Assembly: GCF_010093535.1 (NCBI RefSeq)
Contig: NW_022985171.1
Coordinates: 1,022,516-1,086,515, forward strand
Direction: 5' to 3'
DNA length: 64,000 nucleotides
Source of the DNA: Lindgomyces ingoldianus
Lineage: Eukaryota; Ascomycota; Dothideomycetes; Pleosporales; Lindgomycetaceae
Part shown: piece by piece, positions 42,013 to 55,767 of the stretch
Layout of the letters: each line of letters opens with the position of its first letter
Position numbering within the stretch: the first letter of the stretch is position 1
The notes under the pieces: model-generated
Seen by the model: the letters and a program-made list of their open reading frames with translations, nothing else
What the model was told of the DNA's origin: nothing
Databases searched by the model: none
Made by a program: the position numbers and the translations under genes

Positions 42013-44318
42013 TTACCCTTCGCCCCAGACATTGCGTTCTTCCCGGAAACTTCCATACTGTGGGCTTGGGCGCTGATCGGGTTCGTCATGATTGTCTCGG
42101 TGCTCCCATTGCTCTGCCTCTTCTGAGATAATCAGTTTTCGATCTAGTTTGTCCTCCTCGTCCACTTCATCGCCGACTGCGAATGGCGAGTCTAAGTTGT
42201 GGGCCCGCTCAGGATTGTGCGGCTGGGGATGGTCGGGGTCGAAACCCTCGCGCACCTCTTCCTGATGTCCCTGTTGGGGATACGTGTGGCTACGCATGCG
42301 TCAGGAGAGACCTGAATGAGAACACATTAGAGGTAAAACTTACACGAAGTGTTTTGGGGCAACCTCATTCCAGCCAGGACCGCCTTCCTTCCGTGCTCGG
42401 ACCCGTTCAACTTCCTCCGCCTCATGATCTTCCACGACCAAATCGACTAGCTGGCTTCTTTCTGACTTGGCAGAGCTAGAGGATGATGATGACTTCTGGC
42501 GTAGGGGATTGCCTAACGGAAGAGCTCTTGACTTTGAGCTGGATGGTTCACCACTTGAATTGCTGCGACGCTTTCCCTTGTCAGCTGACTGTTGGATTTC
42601 CTTTATCTTGTTCTTTCGTCGTCGCTTGTTCTCTCTAGTGGGTTGTAACAAGTTCCGATTCGTGGATGCGGTTACAATGTTTGGGCTTGAGTACAAACGA
42701 TTCTCACGAGTGGCTCGATGAGCCTCAATGACTGGATACTGCGGCAGTGTGAGGAAGGCCAGGTTGCCAACATGGCCGAAAACTTACATTCCAGTCTCCA
42801 AACTCCAGCGCCCTAGCATTGTCAAACAGCCTTTCGTCTTCAGGATTCAGCATTGGATCCTCGTCGTTTTCAGTAGATCCATATTTAGCTGTGTCAAGGG
42901 CGCGGTGGGCTCCAGGGCTCATCGTCCTAGCCCGACTAGAGGTAACTTTCGACAAAAGCGGCTCGTGCTCACGTTGTTGGCCGGGCTTCGGTATCCAATA
43001 CTTTCCCTTGCCACCTCGTTCATACCGCATGCCTTCCCTCATTCTTGCCTCTCGGGATGACGACTCCTCATGTGCTAAGACGTTGTCGCGTGCATCGAAG
43101 TCCCGATACTCATAGTTGCCTCCTCCGAAGGTTTCCTTCGTATCTTCAATGAGATCACGTGGCCCGAATGCATCGCGAAGAGCATATTTTACCGGCATAC
43201 GTGCGGCCGAAATCGTGTCATCGGCGTAGTCATGCCATGAGAAGGCGTACCAATGCGACACGGCGAAGAAGGGCATTTCGAAACATATGAGTGCGTCCTG
43301 GATTGCGGCGGCAAGATTGTCAGGGGTGTAGCCGGGAACGTCTCCCGGAATAGCACGCAGCCAAACCAGTATAGATAGGAAGAAGCCTTGCCAGTAAGAG
43401 GCAAAAATGATCCCTTTGATGCAGAGGAACTTGGGCATTGGTCGGAACGGTTTCAGGTCGTGCAACATGCAGACCCAGAACATGGCAAGGGCGTACAAAC
43501 TGATGCTAATGCTGACGTTGTAGATGAGGCCACTCCAGAAGTAGCCAGACGCGAGGCCAATGTATCCTTCTTGATATGTTCCAGTTGCCTTCATTATTAT
43601 TGCAGCAATCGAGAGAATGGGCTTCAGCCAGGTGTACTGCAAGATGCCGCGTTTGATTGCAAGAAAAGTGTGAGGGTCGGAAATGTCAACTTTGGGGAGA
43701 AAATAGTTCATCGGCCATAGGTGCGACACAGGTGGACGACCAGTCATCAAAATGATGAGGGCACGCTCGCCGCCGATAAAGTTTATCAACAGCTGAAAGA
43801 AGGTGTAAATTGTAAATGCCTTGCAGCTCGTGAGTAATGTTGATCACCCAAAATGACAAGAAGAGCGCCCACCTCGTATACATCCCTAATTGGTCCAATC
43901 CAAAATGCTGCTCTCAAAGAGACCAGGCTTGCCCACGAGGAGGCTGAGAAGATGGGGACCCTAAGGAATTATGACCCAAGCTACCAGTGCAAAAGGGCAG
44001 GCACGCACATGACCAGTATCCGCACCACATATCTCTGTAGTAAGGGCTTTCTATAGTTTTTGCTAACACGTCATGTTAGTATCACTTCATTGAGCTTCGG
44101 AGGTGGCTATGCTTACGCCTGTAGCCAGATGGACCTGTGCACTACGTCAGGATGAGAGGGAGATAGCAAAGGGGAGGGGAAACAAACAGGACTGTGATTA
44201 AACTTGCAACCAAAGCTGCTACGCCGGCGACGATAATAACGGCATGCGCAAAGCGGTCTCCAGTGCCGCCAGGGGACATATCTGGGGACCCCGTGGTGTG
44301 GAGGTTGCCTATTGACAT
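42013..44318 (-). CDS. DUF300 / organic solute transporter-alpha-like membrane protein (Hfl1-like)
   Basis: Seven exons on the minus strand: 44188-44318, 44117-44134, 44009-44062, 43873-43960, 42788-43819, 42344-42738 and 42013-42289, totalling 664 residues with all phases consistent. The DUF300 (PF03619) domain has about seven membrane helices: AVIIVAGVAALVASL, SIWLQAKNYRKPLLQRYVVRILVM, DVYEAFTIYTFFQLLINFIGGERALI, then WPMNYFLPKVDISDPHTFLAIKRGILQY and FASYWQGFFLSILVW. A charged cytosolic tail of about 330 residues follows, with KRRRKNKIKE and an acidic end. The fission yeast and budding yeast relatives (Hfl1, YKR051W) sit in the vacuolar membrane, and Hfl1 recruits Atg8 through its tail. A similar role here is inference. 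Exon 2 is only 18 bp. For exon 3 I chose acceptor TTAG over the later ATAG because it restores AKNYRKPLL. Confidence 0.88.
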
Positions 44319-44771
44319 GGTGGACGGAGGCACGCCGCTACAAACCTCCAGGAGGAAGTAAAGAGGGAAAGAGTAAGTGAATCAGACCCCGAAGTAGGCA
44401 GCAGGGTCAGTGCAAGAACGTAACCATGGCGTGTCCGGCGCTATCACGATCCTCCAGGCTTTGTGCGTGTCTAGAGGAAGGTTTGGCGTCCAGGTCGAGG
44501 TGGATGCAGAGAAGCTTGGGCCACAACGGGTCTGTGACGCGCATTCCAAGATTCGAGATTCGCGGCACCCATGCATGTTTCTCCGACTGCCTTCCACCCA
44601 TTGCCAACCGCCAAGTCCTGGGATGCTCACTCAGGACAATTCCGGTGATCGTCTGAAGCAACCTCTAGACTCTCAGTTTTGGGTGGTTTCTTGGGACGCG
44701 CCATAATGCAGTCTGTCTGCGCCGGACCGCCATGATCGACCCTCGTCCCCGAACCTCACCCAACTGCCAAC
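44319..44771. promoter_or_regulatory. Divergent promoter of the DUF300 gene and CSF1
   Basis: 453 bp between the two start codons. It presumably holds both promoters. Short frames inside it (44382-44706, both strands) are unlikely to be genes. Confidence 0.5.
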
Positions 44772-47700
44772 ATGGCCCGGAGCATTGTATCAGAGCCGTT
44801 GAATCCACACGTCGGCTTCAACTGGTTAGCCGCTCCCGCGTCGCTCTAGTCCAACCTCTAATCTGTAGCTAGGGTCTTCCTCATTGAATTGCTCATCTGT
44901 GGCATCTTGTAAGGCTCCTGAAGAACCTCCGATTTTTCTTCGGCTGCTCACCTGCTCCAGGACTGTCTTCTTCCTCTTCTACTTCAACCGGCTCTTCGCT
45001 ACTGTTGTCTCCTACGGCATCAGAGCGTACACCTGGCACACTTACCGCGCCTACATCGACATCCAAGCTCTCCAGATCTCCCTCCTCGGCGGCCGCATAT
45101 TCTTCAAAGACATACGGTACCACGGGCACAATGAGACTATCTTGGTACATGGCGGCTATATCACGTGGCAATACTGGATACGGCGGGTCAAGGAGGCAGA
45201 GATCCACTCCGATGAGCGTCCTTCCCATGGCGGCGATGGCAACCGGACCCCCACGACCGAAGGCAGCCGCTCTGGTAGCCGAAGTAGGACGGCAGACAAA
45301 GCTGAAAAGGGAGGGAAGCAGACACAGAAACGCCTGCCATGTCGAATCTCCATCAAGGTCTCCGGTGTGGAAGCCTTCATGTACAATCGTAGCCCAGCCT
45401 ACGATGGTATCATCGATGCGATACAGCGCAAAGCTAATGATTCCGCCAAACCAGGTGGACATCATGCTGAGGGTTCAATGTCTGAACTGGGAAAGAACGG
45501 CTCGGTGACCGGTTCGGTGAATACGAACACCGAGGAAGGACGCCACAAGAATCTGAAGGGCCATGCTCCTGAGGACAATGTTAAACCAGACGGGGAAGAA
45601 CACGCTGAGCCCCGAAAGACAAAACCAGATGACCCCCCTTCCTTTCTTCGGCTGTTGCCCATTCATTTTGACTGCAGCAAAGGTGCCATTGTTGTTGGAA
45701 ACGAGCACACTACCTCTATCATAACGGCCCAGTTCGAGAAGGCAAGCGGCGAATTTGATGCAGCTCCCTGCAGAGCCCTAGATGTATACCAACAAGTCTT
45801 CAATTTCCAATTCACACATCCTGTTGTACACCTGAAGCCCAATCCCGATTTCAAGTCCCACCAGCTAGAGTCTGCCATGCATATTAAGCAAGAGATGGAT
45901 CATAGCATCCCCGAAAAAGAGGAGAGCGAGAAGCGTGCGCGCACCAAGAGGCAGCGTAGGCACTGGAGTAGTGGCTTCTCGAGTCTCTCGGCACTGTTTT
46001 CTAAGTCTACAGACTCCATCCACACCCACCCCGCGTCGAAATCTGGGATGGCTGCGAAAATTTTCGGAGCCCAAATGGAATTTCCTGGACAGGAACGCTG
46101 GAAGGGTCTTACGCGTTACTTAGATAACAGTCAGAACGATGCCCATGGGGAGTGGGATGGGGTTGAGTACGGGAGATCTTCTCTTATTGCAGACTGTCCC
46201 TGCATCAACGTGAGCTTCTATTGGGACATCCCAGCACCGGTCCCCAGCGATGCCGAAAACAGTGTTCAATTTGATCCTGCTCGCCCGGAAGATATCAATG
46301 GGGGCATACCTCCCGAATACGGCATGGACATTCAAGTGTATGGAGGCATCATCAACTATGGTCCGTGGGCCGATCGCCAACGAGTGATTTTCCAATCTTT
46401 CTTCTTCCCGGGAGCGCACGTCGATGCTGTAGCGGCCTCTCCTTTAAACCCCGGAGAATTGAGGGTGCTGTCGATCTTCAAACTCTTTTTGAGCATCGAA
46501 AATGATACTGTACTCCGTATCCCGGTTCGTGAGTCCTCGAAAGATTGGAAATGGAAGGGAAAAGCGCATACCTTAACAGGACATGAGAAGAAAGCCACAG
46601 ACAAAGCACATCCTAAGCCTAGGGCCCGCAAGAAGCCAATCAGAGCGAAACATCGAGACAAAGGCACTGCTGGTCCCAATGTACGTCCTTTTGCTTGGAT
46701 TGATATAAAGGTTGCTGGGAATTCTACAGTGAACTACGTCATGGACATGGTCGCTGGGGAGCAAGGATACAAGAACAACTTAGATGTGGACATCATAGGC
46801 ACTGAGATATCATCGAGCGTTAACCATGGGTTGCTGTGGCGCTCAGGCACAATCGGCTTGGACTGCGATCTGTCAAATCCCCTGAGCTGGAACAGTTTAC
46901 GGAAATGGATCTTCAACATTTCGTGTCGTGATTTAGAGCTCTTCTTGCTCAGAGATCATCTATTTCTCATCACAGACCTTATTGCAGACTGGGGATCCGG
47001 TCCCCCTTCACGCTACTTCACGTTTGTCCCCTTTCAGTACCTGTTAAACATCAACCTCGTGGACTTTAAGTTATACCTCAATACTAACGACTCGAACATT
47101 GTCAACAACCCATCCGATATAGATGACAACAACTTCATTATTCTCTATGGCCAACGCTTGTATGGGGACCTCACGATACCACTCGATCGATTCAGGCCAC
47201 TTCAAAACGAAATTCATTTCAACTTGCGGGCCCAAGATATGGGACTGGAGCTCTGTATGCCATCCAAAAATTCCTTGAACGCCTTCGTCCGTTCGACGAA
47301 TGTAGCGCAACTAGGTGGTTTGACTCTCAAAGGCAGCCATACCTATATGTCCGAGACATCGTCGATGAACACCGATCGGCTCTATATGGATATCCAGGGC
47401 AGTCGACTAGCTCTCGAGCTCTATGGCTTTGTTGTTCATCATTTCATGAAAATAAAGGATAACTATTTTGGTGACGATCTGCACTTCAAGACCCTTGAAG
47501 AGTTCCAGGAACTCCCTACCCTGAGTCTAGCAGTGGACGATACCACGCCAAAAGACCAGTCTATGAAGGTCTCGAATGACCTCGACGTGATTCTCTGCAT
47601 CTCGGCAGATCAGGTCAACGTTCTTTTGCCCTCAAATCTCTATTCATCAGAGAATAGTCTTCGCGTCGATCTACCTTATGCGTCAGCCGACCTCAGGTTT

Positions 47701-50700
47701 ACAAATTATTATATGGATCTCATGGTAGATTTCAGTCCTCTTAGCATCTCCCTCGGGACTTCAATCACCAGTTCAGGTTTACCAAATGATTTCAGTGGTC
47801 AGACCGAGGTGTTCATTGCATCATTGACTATATACGGCCACCGCCTCTTTGGACTGCCACCTGCAGAACCCACATATCTCTGTAACTGGGACTTCGACGT
47901 CGGAAAGATATCTGGTGAATGCACTTCCGACTTTATCAAACAAGCAGTTGGCGCTATACGATCATTTGCTTTTACATTTGACGATGATGAGAACGCTCTT
48001 CCAATAGCCGAGCCTTTGGTCATCCATGATTCAACGTTTCTCCGACTTAAGACGCAAAATGTCCATGTATGGCTCCATATTGCGAAGGAAGCTGTACTCT
48101 TAAGTACCGGTCCCATCAACCTAGATTTCAATGACCTAGCCGGCACGAATTTCTCCCAGCGTCTAAAAGCTTACGTCCCCGACTTAACCCTTGGAGCTGT
48201 TAACGTAAGAGCTCACTCTCGTCACAGGTCTCGAACAGGCGAGAAGCACGTTGTTGGAACTCATGCTTTTATCCACACCACTGTGTCACTGAATATGCTG
48301 GAACGAAAACTGGACTTCACGGAGGAACGTAACAAGCAACAAACTCATATGCAAGAACACGACCAGAGGACCAATCGCGCACAATTCCTTTTCATCGACC
48401 ATCCGTCGCCTGCTGATCATCGTCATGACAAACACAGGGACAGTGTTAAACCTCCTGCAATGCAATTCCCAGAAATTCCGCATCCTATCTTCCTTTTCAA
48501 ACCTCAACGTGACGTAAATCGATCATCTATCTCGTCAGGGTATTACTCCGAACTAACTTCCACAAGGGGGCGACAGTTGCGCTCTCCCCGGATGCGATCG
48601 GCTTCAATAGGCTCCCTTGCTCACAGCATTCACTCCATTCATCAACATCGAGCAAACAGCCGCACCGTTGAGTCTAGCCAGAGCAGAACGTTACTTGGTG
48701 GGTCACCCTCGCGTACAATGAGCACCGAGCGCCAGTATCTCCTTCCAAGCAACGATGAAAGACAGCGCAGAAATCTTCCTCGTTCTTCTCTCGCTCTGTC
48801 CAGCTCTTTAACGAATCCATACTTTCCCCTGGACCAAGTCGAGCCAGACCTGTCCGATGTGCCAGTTTTCCCAGCACTGTCATCTAGTTTCGACCAAAAC
48901 GACGACGACTTGCCTACATTTAACGATATGCCCACCAAACATCTTGACGAGAGCTTTCATCACACTAGCCTTCTAATCAGCGCTGAGCCGGGTATTCGGA
49001 TGTATTGCACCCCAGAAGCTGTCCGGTGCTTGTCGAATTTTATGGAGCTCATTCATCCTGCAAGGCCAGAGGATATGTTAGATGTGTTCCAAATCGATGT
49101 AATGATGAAGATCCTCAACAATCAGAAGCGACGTGAGGGAAAGGGAACATCCATCGAGTTCAACATTCGCATTCCATTTGCTCATCTACGCTTTGGGAGT
49201 GATTTCACTTCCCATGTTGAGAGTGAGATCGAAGTCGGAAAAGACCAGTATGACCTGATATTGAACCAGCTCAATCTTGTCACTCGTATTAAGAGTCTCC
49301 CTGGTGAGCGAGGTGGCGAAAACACCGTCTCTCTTCACACCACCCTAGGTTCACTTGGTATATCCGTGACGGAAAGGGCCCTCCAGATTCCGAATGATGG
49401 CGTTGCGGTTCAAGCCGAAATTACAGATCTCCTTGTGTGGATGCTGAAGGGCAAAGATGCTTCGGTCAATCTATCTTTCAGAGCATTTGAGGTTGCAACT
49501 GCAAGCCGTAAGATTGAGTATCTAGCCTCACTCATCCACCGAACAATTTTACTCGTGGACGATCTTGGAACAAGGTTCGAGCACATCGAAGCAAAACAGC
49601 AGTTACGTCTCCGCTACCTAGCATGGTTCCTCACCAACTCGCAAGAGCAAATCCCAGACCCTGCATTCTTAACAAGACCGTCGTACGCACTCCGAGCCGC
49701 AAGAGATCACCTTCGCAACCACGACTCGTGGAAAATTATATCCCGGCTTCGTTACATTTGGCTCTGCCTACCAGAGAGTGATAAAACGAAACTGCTTGAC
49801 CAGTGCTCCCACTCATCTATTGACTGTCCTCAAGGAGCTGAAGACAAGGTCATCTCGTCATGGGACCGATGGCGGACCTGGGATTTAGCTCATGTCAAGA
49901 AAAGTCTGGCGATGAGGACACTCTATAAATCACCAACGGATGAGAAAGGGTTTTCGCAGGCTTCCCCACTGTATCTGGACATCCGGTCAGCTATGGTAAA
50001 ATTGATCATTGATCCGGGTCCTAAGCAGAGCGAGGCTGCTCTACGAATGTTAGCCATCAATGTCGCAATCATTCCCCCACCTAGGCCAACAGGTCTCATG
50101 CTCATTGGCACTGAGACTCCCAAGAAGTCTACGATTATACAAATCAACACTGGGGATAGTTCTATCAGACTCAGTTGGGAGATTTGCGAGCTGTTTGAAA
50201 TTATGGTCAAGATTTTTCAAGATGGCAAGTTGCAAAAGGGTTCCAACACTTCCCCCAAGCCGAAGCCAGTTTCGACGCAACTCGACGACAATGTGGGCGA
50301 GGATCATAATTTCCAGCTCATATATGTGACAGATAAAGCTGAAGTTAGCTTGGATACCGTCAACCTTCGCAGTATCTCCAGGGGACGCCAATTCCGGCTT
50401 TCTGTTGTTGGTTCTGACAATAGAGCCTCTGGCCATGGTGACACGATAACCGTGCTTTTGCACCTTGACCAGGCTGTTATGGAGCTCCTCTCTCGATCTC
50501 GGCTAATGCTTCGGTCACAATTTGACTATCCCAGTTTATACTTCGCCCGACACGAGTATCGTACTGGCGAATCAATGCCCGATGAAATCAAAATAGCCAG
50601 TGCAAGTCGAATGATCGAGTTGCAGGTTAAAGAAGACATCCTTGGATTCATTGAGGTCATCGATTCTGTTCTCCGTGACGAGGTTGCCTACTTCTACGAC

Positions 50701-53700
50701 CAAGTCACGTCTATACGGCAAACTCTCAAGAAGCAGACTGGCTCAAGTCAGCGTACCGTAGCAGTGGCTCAACTTCCTATCATCACGGTAGCCTTACTCA
50801 TGGACGCATATACTATCGAGTTAGCCTTGCTTCAAGCACTCACTTGGTCTATTACCGGTTCATCTGGTCGAATCTCGGTGGTCCCAACCCTTGGGCAAGA
50901 CGTTACGCTTAAGGTCAACTACGACCTTGAGGGCCATACCCACAGGTTGTATAGCAGCTCGATTGAAGGGTCCAATGTCATCAGTTCATTGCAATTACCT
51001 CCTGTCAACGGCCGCTTGACCGTTACCAATACGGAAAAGGAAATAAAAATCTTTGCCTCTGGGATTATCGAAACAATGCATGTTCAGGCGTCCGAAATCC
51101 AAGCACTAATCTCCACAATCAACAAACCTGAAATTTCCAGTGTTGTTCATGCCATCAAAGAGGACTTAGCGGTCTTTAAAACCCACATTGAGGACATCTT
51201 CCCCGATGTGACTCAATCGCCGGTTGCAAAGACACCTCCCCCATCACAAGATGTTGTGTTCGGCGTTCAAATGACACTCTCTGGTCTCAATATCCTCGCG
51301 AGTGCTCCTGGGCAGTCACCCGACTCACCTACAGCCAATTTGGCTGTTAAGGTGGCTTGCATCCAAGTCAAAGCTACAAACATAGGCCCGTATCTGGAAA
51401 TTCTAGCCCTGCCAGAGGTAGTTGCACACCTACAGCAAATCAATGTTGAGATGAGCTTAACTGACTCATTATCTATCCGTCGTTGCGGAAACCTTACATT
51501 TGGCGCAACCTTCCAAGCCACGTCTCAGGGAGAATCAGAGCTAGGTCGAAGAGCATATCGCGTCAGAAGCTCAGAGCTAGAGGTTAATATATTTGCTGAT
51601 ACTGCTTCGGCGGTTGTAGATGTGGTGAATCATCTCCAGGATAAGATCAAGGATTTAGACCTGTCAAAAGAGAAGAAATATTTACGCAGGCTCCGTCATA
51701 CTAAGAGTCGTACCTCCCACAGGCGCGAGAAGAGCGAAACAAACACCGAGGTTGATAGCCTCAGCTCTGGAGCTCTATTTAGCTCAACCTACTCACTCGA
51801 GCTGCTGAACATTCAGATCAGCTGGGTCGTAGGGACTTCAATCCCTCCATATCCACGAACAGAATCAGAAGATCTCGTCTTATCATTTAGGAGAATTGAT
51901 CTTTCGACACGGCGAGATGACGCTGCACGTCTAGCGATCGAGGACATGCGATTACAGATGGTGCCAGTCTCTGGGAACAAGAAGCAACGATCTCCAAATT
52001 CAGCTCTACTTCCTGAGGTGGTATTCAACGTCGCGTATAGCTCTACCAAAGAGACGCGAAAGATTGCCTTCCAAGCTGCTGGAAAGAGCCTTGATCTTCG
52101 ACTAGATTCTCGATTTATCCTTCCAGCGAATGTCATTGAGCGATCAATTGCCCTAGCAGGCAAGAAATTTCGCGCTTCTTCAGCCACTTGGAATATGACA
52201 CCGACTACCAGCGGAGCTCAGCGAAAGAATCCATTTGGGAACAAGAGGTGGGCTTCGCTGCTTGTCGATGCCAATTTCGCTGGTGCGGTTGTACATCTAA
52301 GTGGCAATGATGCGGCCTCACCCAAAGACAGCCGATCGCAGCAAAAAGGGCGTTATAGCCAATTTATTGGGGATAGCTCCACCAGTAGTACGGCCCTGCG
52401 AGCTCCGGGCGTAGCTCTCAAAGTGGAGTACAATGACGATGGACAAGACCCATCACTCAATGCCGAGCTTAGGGTCAATGGTTCCAACAATACGCTCTAC
52501 CCGACTGTCGTACCTTTGATCATTGACATTTCCGACAGTATTAAGGAAGTCGTTCGTGACACAGACGAGTCTCTAGACACGGAAAAGTCACCTGGGTCGC
52601 AGCCAAAACCCGCCGCAAAACTACCTGACGAAGATAATATTATCACCGCAGATCCCAGTACCATCCTAGGCAGGACGCGTCTGAACCTCGGGCTGAGAAT
52701 TTGCAAGCAGGAGTTCAGTCTCAGCTGTCAGCCTATTGCTCGAGTCGCTGCGATTGCCAAGCTGGAGGACATTTATGTAACGGTGAATAGCGTCAAATCC
52801 CAGGAGCATGGTCATTTCTTTGCAGCATCCGCTGCGTTTGAAAAGCTTGAAGCAACCGTTCAACATGTCTACTCGCGAGAGTCTACCTTCGGTTTCGATG
52901 TCGATTCCATCGTTCTTTCATTAATGAACAGTAAGCACCTTAGCGGCACAAGTGGTATATCGGCCATCCTCAAAGTCAATCCTATGCATCTCCAAGTAAA
53001 TGCTCGCCAGCTTCAGGATTTCCTTTTGTTCCGAGAAATTTGGATCCCACCTGAAATCCGACAAGCCTCGAAACCCCCAGCCACAAACGTCAGCACCGAG
53101 CCCCAGGAGTACCTCATCCAACGTTATCAGCAAGTCACTGCTGCAACTGCATTCCCTTGGAATGCCAATGTGGCTATCGCAAATGTATCAGTGGAGCTAG
53201 ATCTTGGGCAAGCGATTGGAAAGACATCACTCAGTATTTCCGACCTCTGGGCGTCTTCTAAGAAGAGCACCGACTGGGAGCAGAATCTCTGCATAGGTAT
53301 CAAGAAGGTCGCTATCGAGAGTTCTGGCCGTACAAGTGGCTTCGTCGAGCTTGCAGGCGTCAGGGTACGCACATCTATTAGCTGGCCGTCACAGGCAACG
53401 AGTATCCGACAAACGCCTCTCGTCCAAGCATCGCTTGGCTTCCAGCAACTGCGTGCAAAGGCCGGTTTCGACTATCAAGCTTTCATGGTTGCTGATATCG
53501 CCAATTTCAACTTCTTGATGTACAACGTACACGAACAATCGAAGGACTCCCGAGATCGCCTCGTTGCCATTCTAGACGGCGACAAGGTCCACGTCTTCTG
53601 CACAGCAACCAGCGCAGCGCAAGGCCTAGCGCTCTGGCAAGCCATCGAGCGCCTGGTACAAGAAAATCAGCAGGCATACAAACAATCGCTTAAAGACATC

Positions 53701-54708
53701 GAGAAATTCCTGCGCCGCAAATCGTCAGTCGCCACGCCCTTCGGCCGTTCCGCCTCCCAAAGCATGATCGCCAGAAAACCCGACGGCGACAGTTTCAAAA
53801 CACCAATTTCCCTGCACACAGACGTCGTCGTAACACTCCGGTCCATCAACGTAGGCGTCTTCCCCAGCACCTTCACCGACAGCCAAATCTTCATGCTTGA
53901 AGCCTCAGACGTCCAGGCCCGCTTCGCCGTCGCACTCGAACAATCCAAAATTCACTCCGGCCTCGGCATGACGCTTGGCCAACTCTCCGTCGCGCTCTCG
54001 CCCATCCCCAACCCCAAGAAAACCAAACCCGTGAGCGATCTTACCGTCGAGGATGTTGCTGAGAGCGCAAGGTCCGCGCGCGGCGGCACGATTTTACGAG
54101 TCCCCAAGGTCATTGCTACGATGCACACATGGCAGGTCCCGGAGAACAATCATATTGATTATATCTTTAAGAGTAGTTTGGAGGGGAAAGTGGATGTCGG
54201 GTGGAATTATAATCGCATTTCGTATATTAGGACCATGTGGGGAAATCATTCGAGGAGTTTGGCGAGTAGGCTAGGGAAACCGTTGCCGGAGTCTGCGGTC
54301 AAGATTACGAGTTCGGGCACCCCCGCCAATCCCTCTACTGAAGCTCTGGTTGCGACTAATACTAATCGCGATCATGATCAAGTAAAAGACAATACGGCTA
54401 CACCCAGAACCCTAGGCTCCCCAAACGACAACGCCCCAACCGTATCCACACCTCAGAACCAAAATCAAGAGAAAATCACTGCCGTAGTAAACGTCCCACA
54501 GTCCAAATACAACTACACCCCACTCGAGCCCCCGCTAATAGAAACGCCGCAGCTACGCGATATGGGTGAGGCCACACCGCCGTTGGAGTGGATTGGTCTT
54601 CATAGAGACCGGCTGCCGAATGTTACGCATCAGATTGTTATTGTTACGTTGTTGGAGGTGGCGAGGGAAGTAGAGGATGCTTATGCCAGGATTTTGGGAC
54701 GTTCGTAG
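44772..54708 (+). CDS. CSF1: Csf1, bridge-like lipid transfer protein
   Basis: Three exons: 44772-44824, 44873-44908 and 44961-54708, with 48 and 52 bp introns, giving 3278 residues. The first ATG gives MARSIVSEPLNPHVGFNW, then the membrane anchor VFLIELLICGILTVFFLFYF. NRLFATVVSYGIRAYTW and IQISLLGGRIFFKDIRYHGHNETILVHGGYITW-type wording follow, which are hallmark Csf1 N-terminal blocks. The rest is the long repeating beta-groove of the BLTP1/Csf1 family (related in design to VPS13), ending in the conserved EWIGLHRDRLPNVTHQIVIV and EDAYARIL. Yeast Csf1 is ER-anchored, moves phosphatidylethanolamine for GPI-anchor synthesis and is needed in the cold. The small exons carry the anchor, so a gene model starting in exon 3 would lose it. 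The 9.7 kb last exon is open throughout. Confidence 0.95.
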
Positions 54709-55767
54709 GAAAGGGGAGCCCGAAGGTTGGGAATAAGTTTTTTTTTTCTCAGGGGGTGTGAGGTATGGGATGGTTGAGCATATCAGGGCGCAGGAAATTG
54801 GATCTTAGTTGTGAAGGTCAAATGCGTATGCTTTAAACAAGTAGAGCAGCTCCTCTGTACTGTATTATATCTAATACTTCTATCTGCTGCAAGGTCCCAA
54901 AGCAAGAAGCTAGCCCGAGACTTTTTGTGCGAAACCCTTCATCTCTTTCAACTCGTGGAGTTGCCAGAGATCAAAGAGTAATGGGATCTTTTCACCCTTG
55001 CACCAAACGTGCCGCAGGACTCACCCAAAGTACGGAAACCCTTGTGATAACTCATATCTGGTTGTTGAGAACCCAATCCATTCGACCTAGACCCAGGCTG
55101 CCAAACCCAAGACATTAGCAACTCTCATCTTGGCCTCAGCTCGGCCGAATCGCATTCCTGCGGCTGGCACACGCAGCACCTGAACCTATATCGGGCATCA
55201 GTAGATCAGTCAGCCTCAGCTGAGAATGGTGTTGTCCGTCAGAAGCTGTCAGGAACAGCTCTGACAGAGTTGCATCTGACCCTGACAGTTGTCAAGATTC
55301 TTCAACTGACGTCGGTGCAGCTGGGTTAGAGAGAAGTTTCAAAGACCAATCAGCACTAAAATTCGGTAATAAGCACAGCCCACTCCTTAGCCTCCATTGC
55401 TTCAGCGCACTCCACGGGTTCCGCCGCGGGACGTCGCGGCTCTCAAGTTCCCATCCCTGAGCGTGCACAAATATTAAATATGAGTAAAGATGGGCGTCCA
55501 AGTGTCGAGGAACTATTAATCTCAGCGTAAAGCCAAAGTTCACAGACTAGATTAAGTAATCGATCACAACAACGAAGATTAGGAACGAACTCTCTACTCG
55601 TACATAATTACTCCCTTGGGATATTGCAGCGCGGTGCTGACACGCTAAGTATTTATTGTTCAATTGTTTTCATAACACGAAAACCCCAGACCTCTCAACC
55701 TTAATTTCAACCCCAACTTCTCTTCGTCTCACTTAATATCAATCCCCGGGCTTTTCACATACACATA
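54709..55767. other. Intergenic region, no supported gene
   Basis: About 1.06 kb between CSF1 and the next GNAT gene. It holds a T run near 54738 and small unrecognised frames. No repeats of note. Confidence 0.5.
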
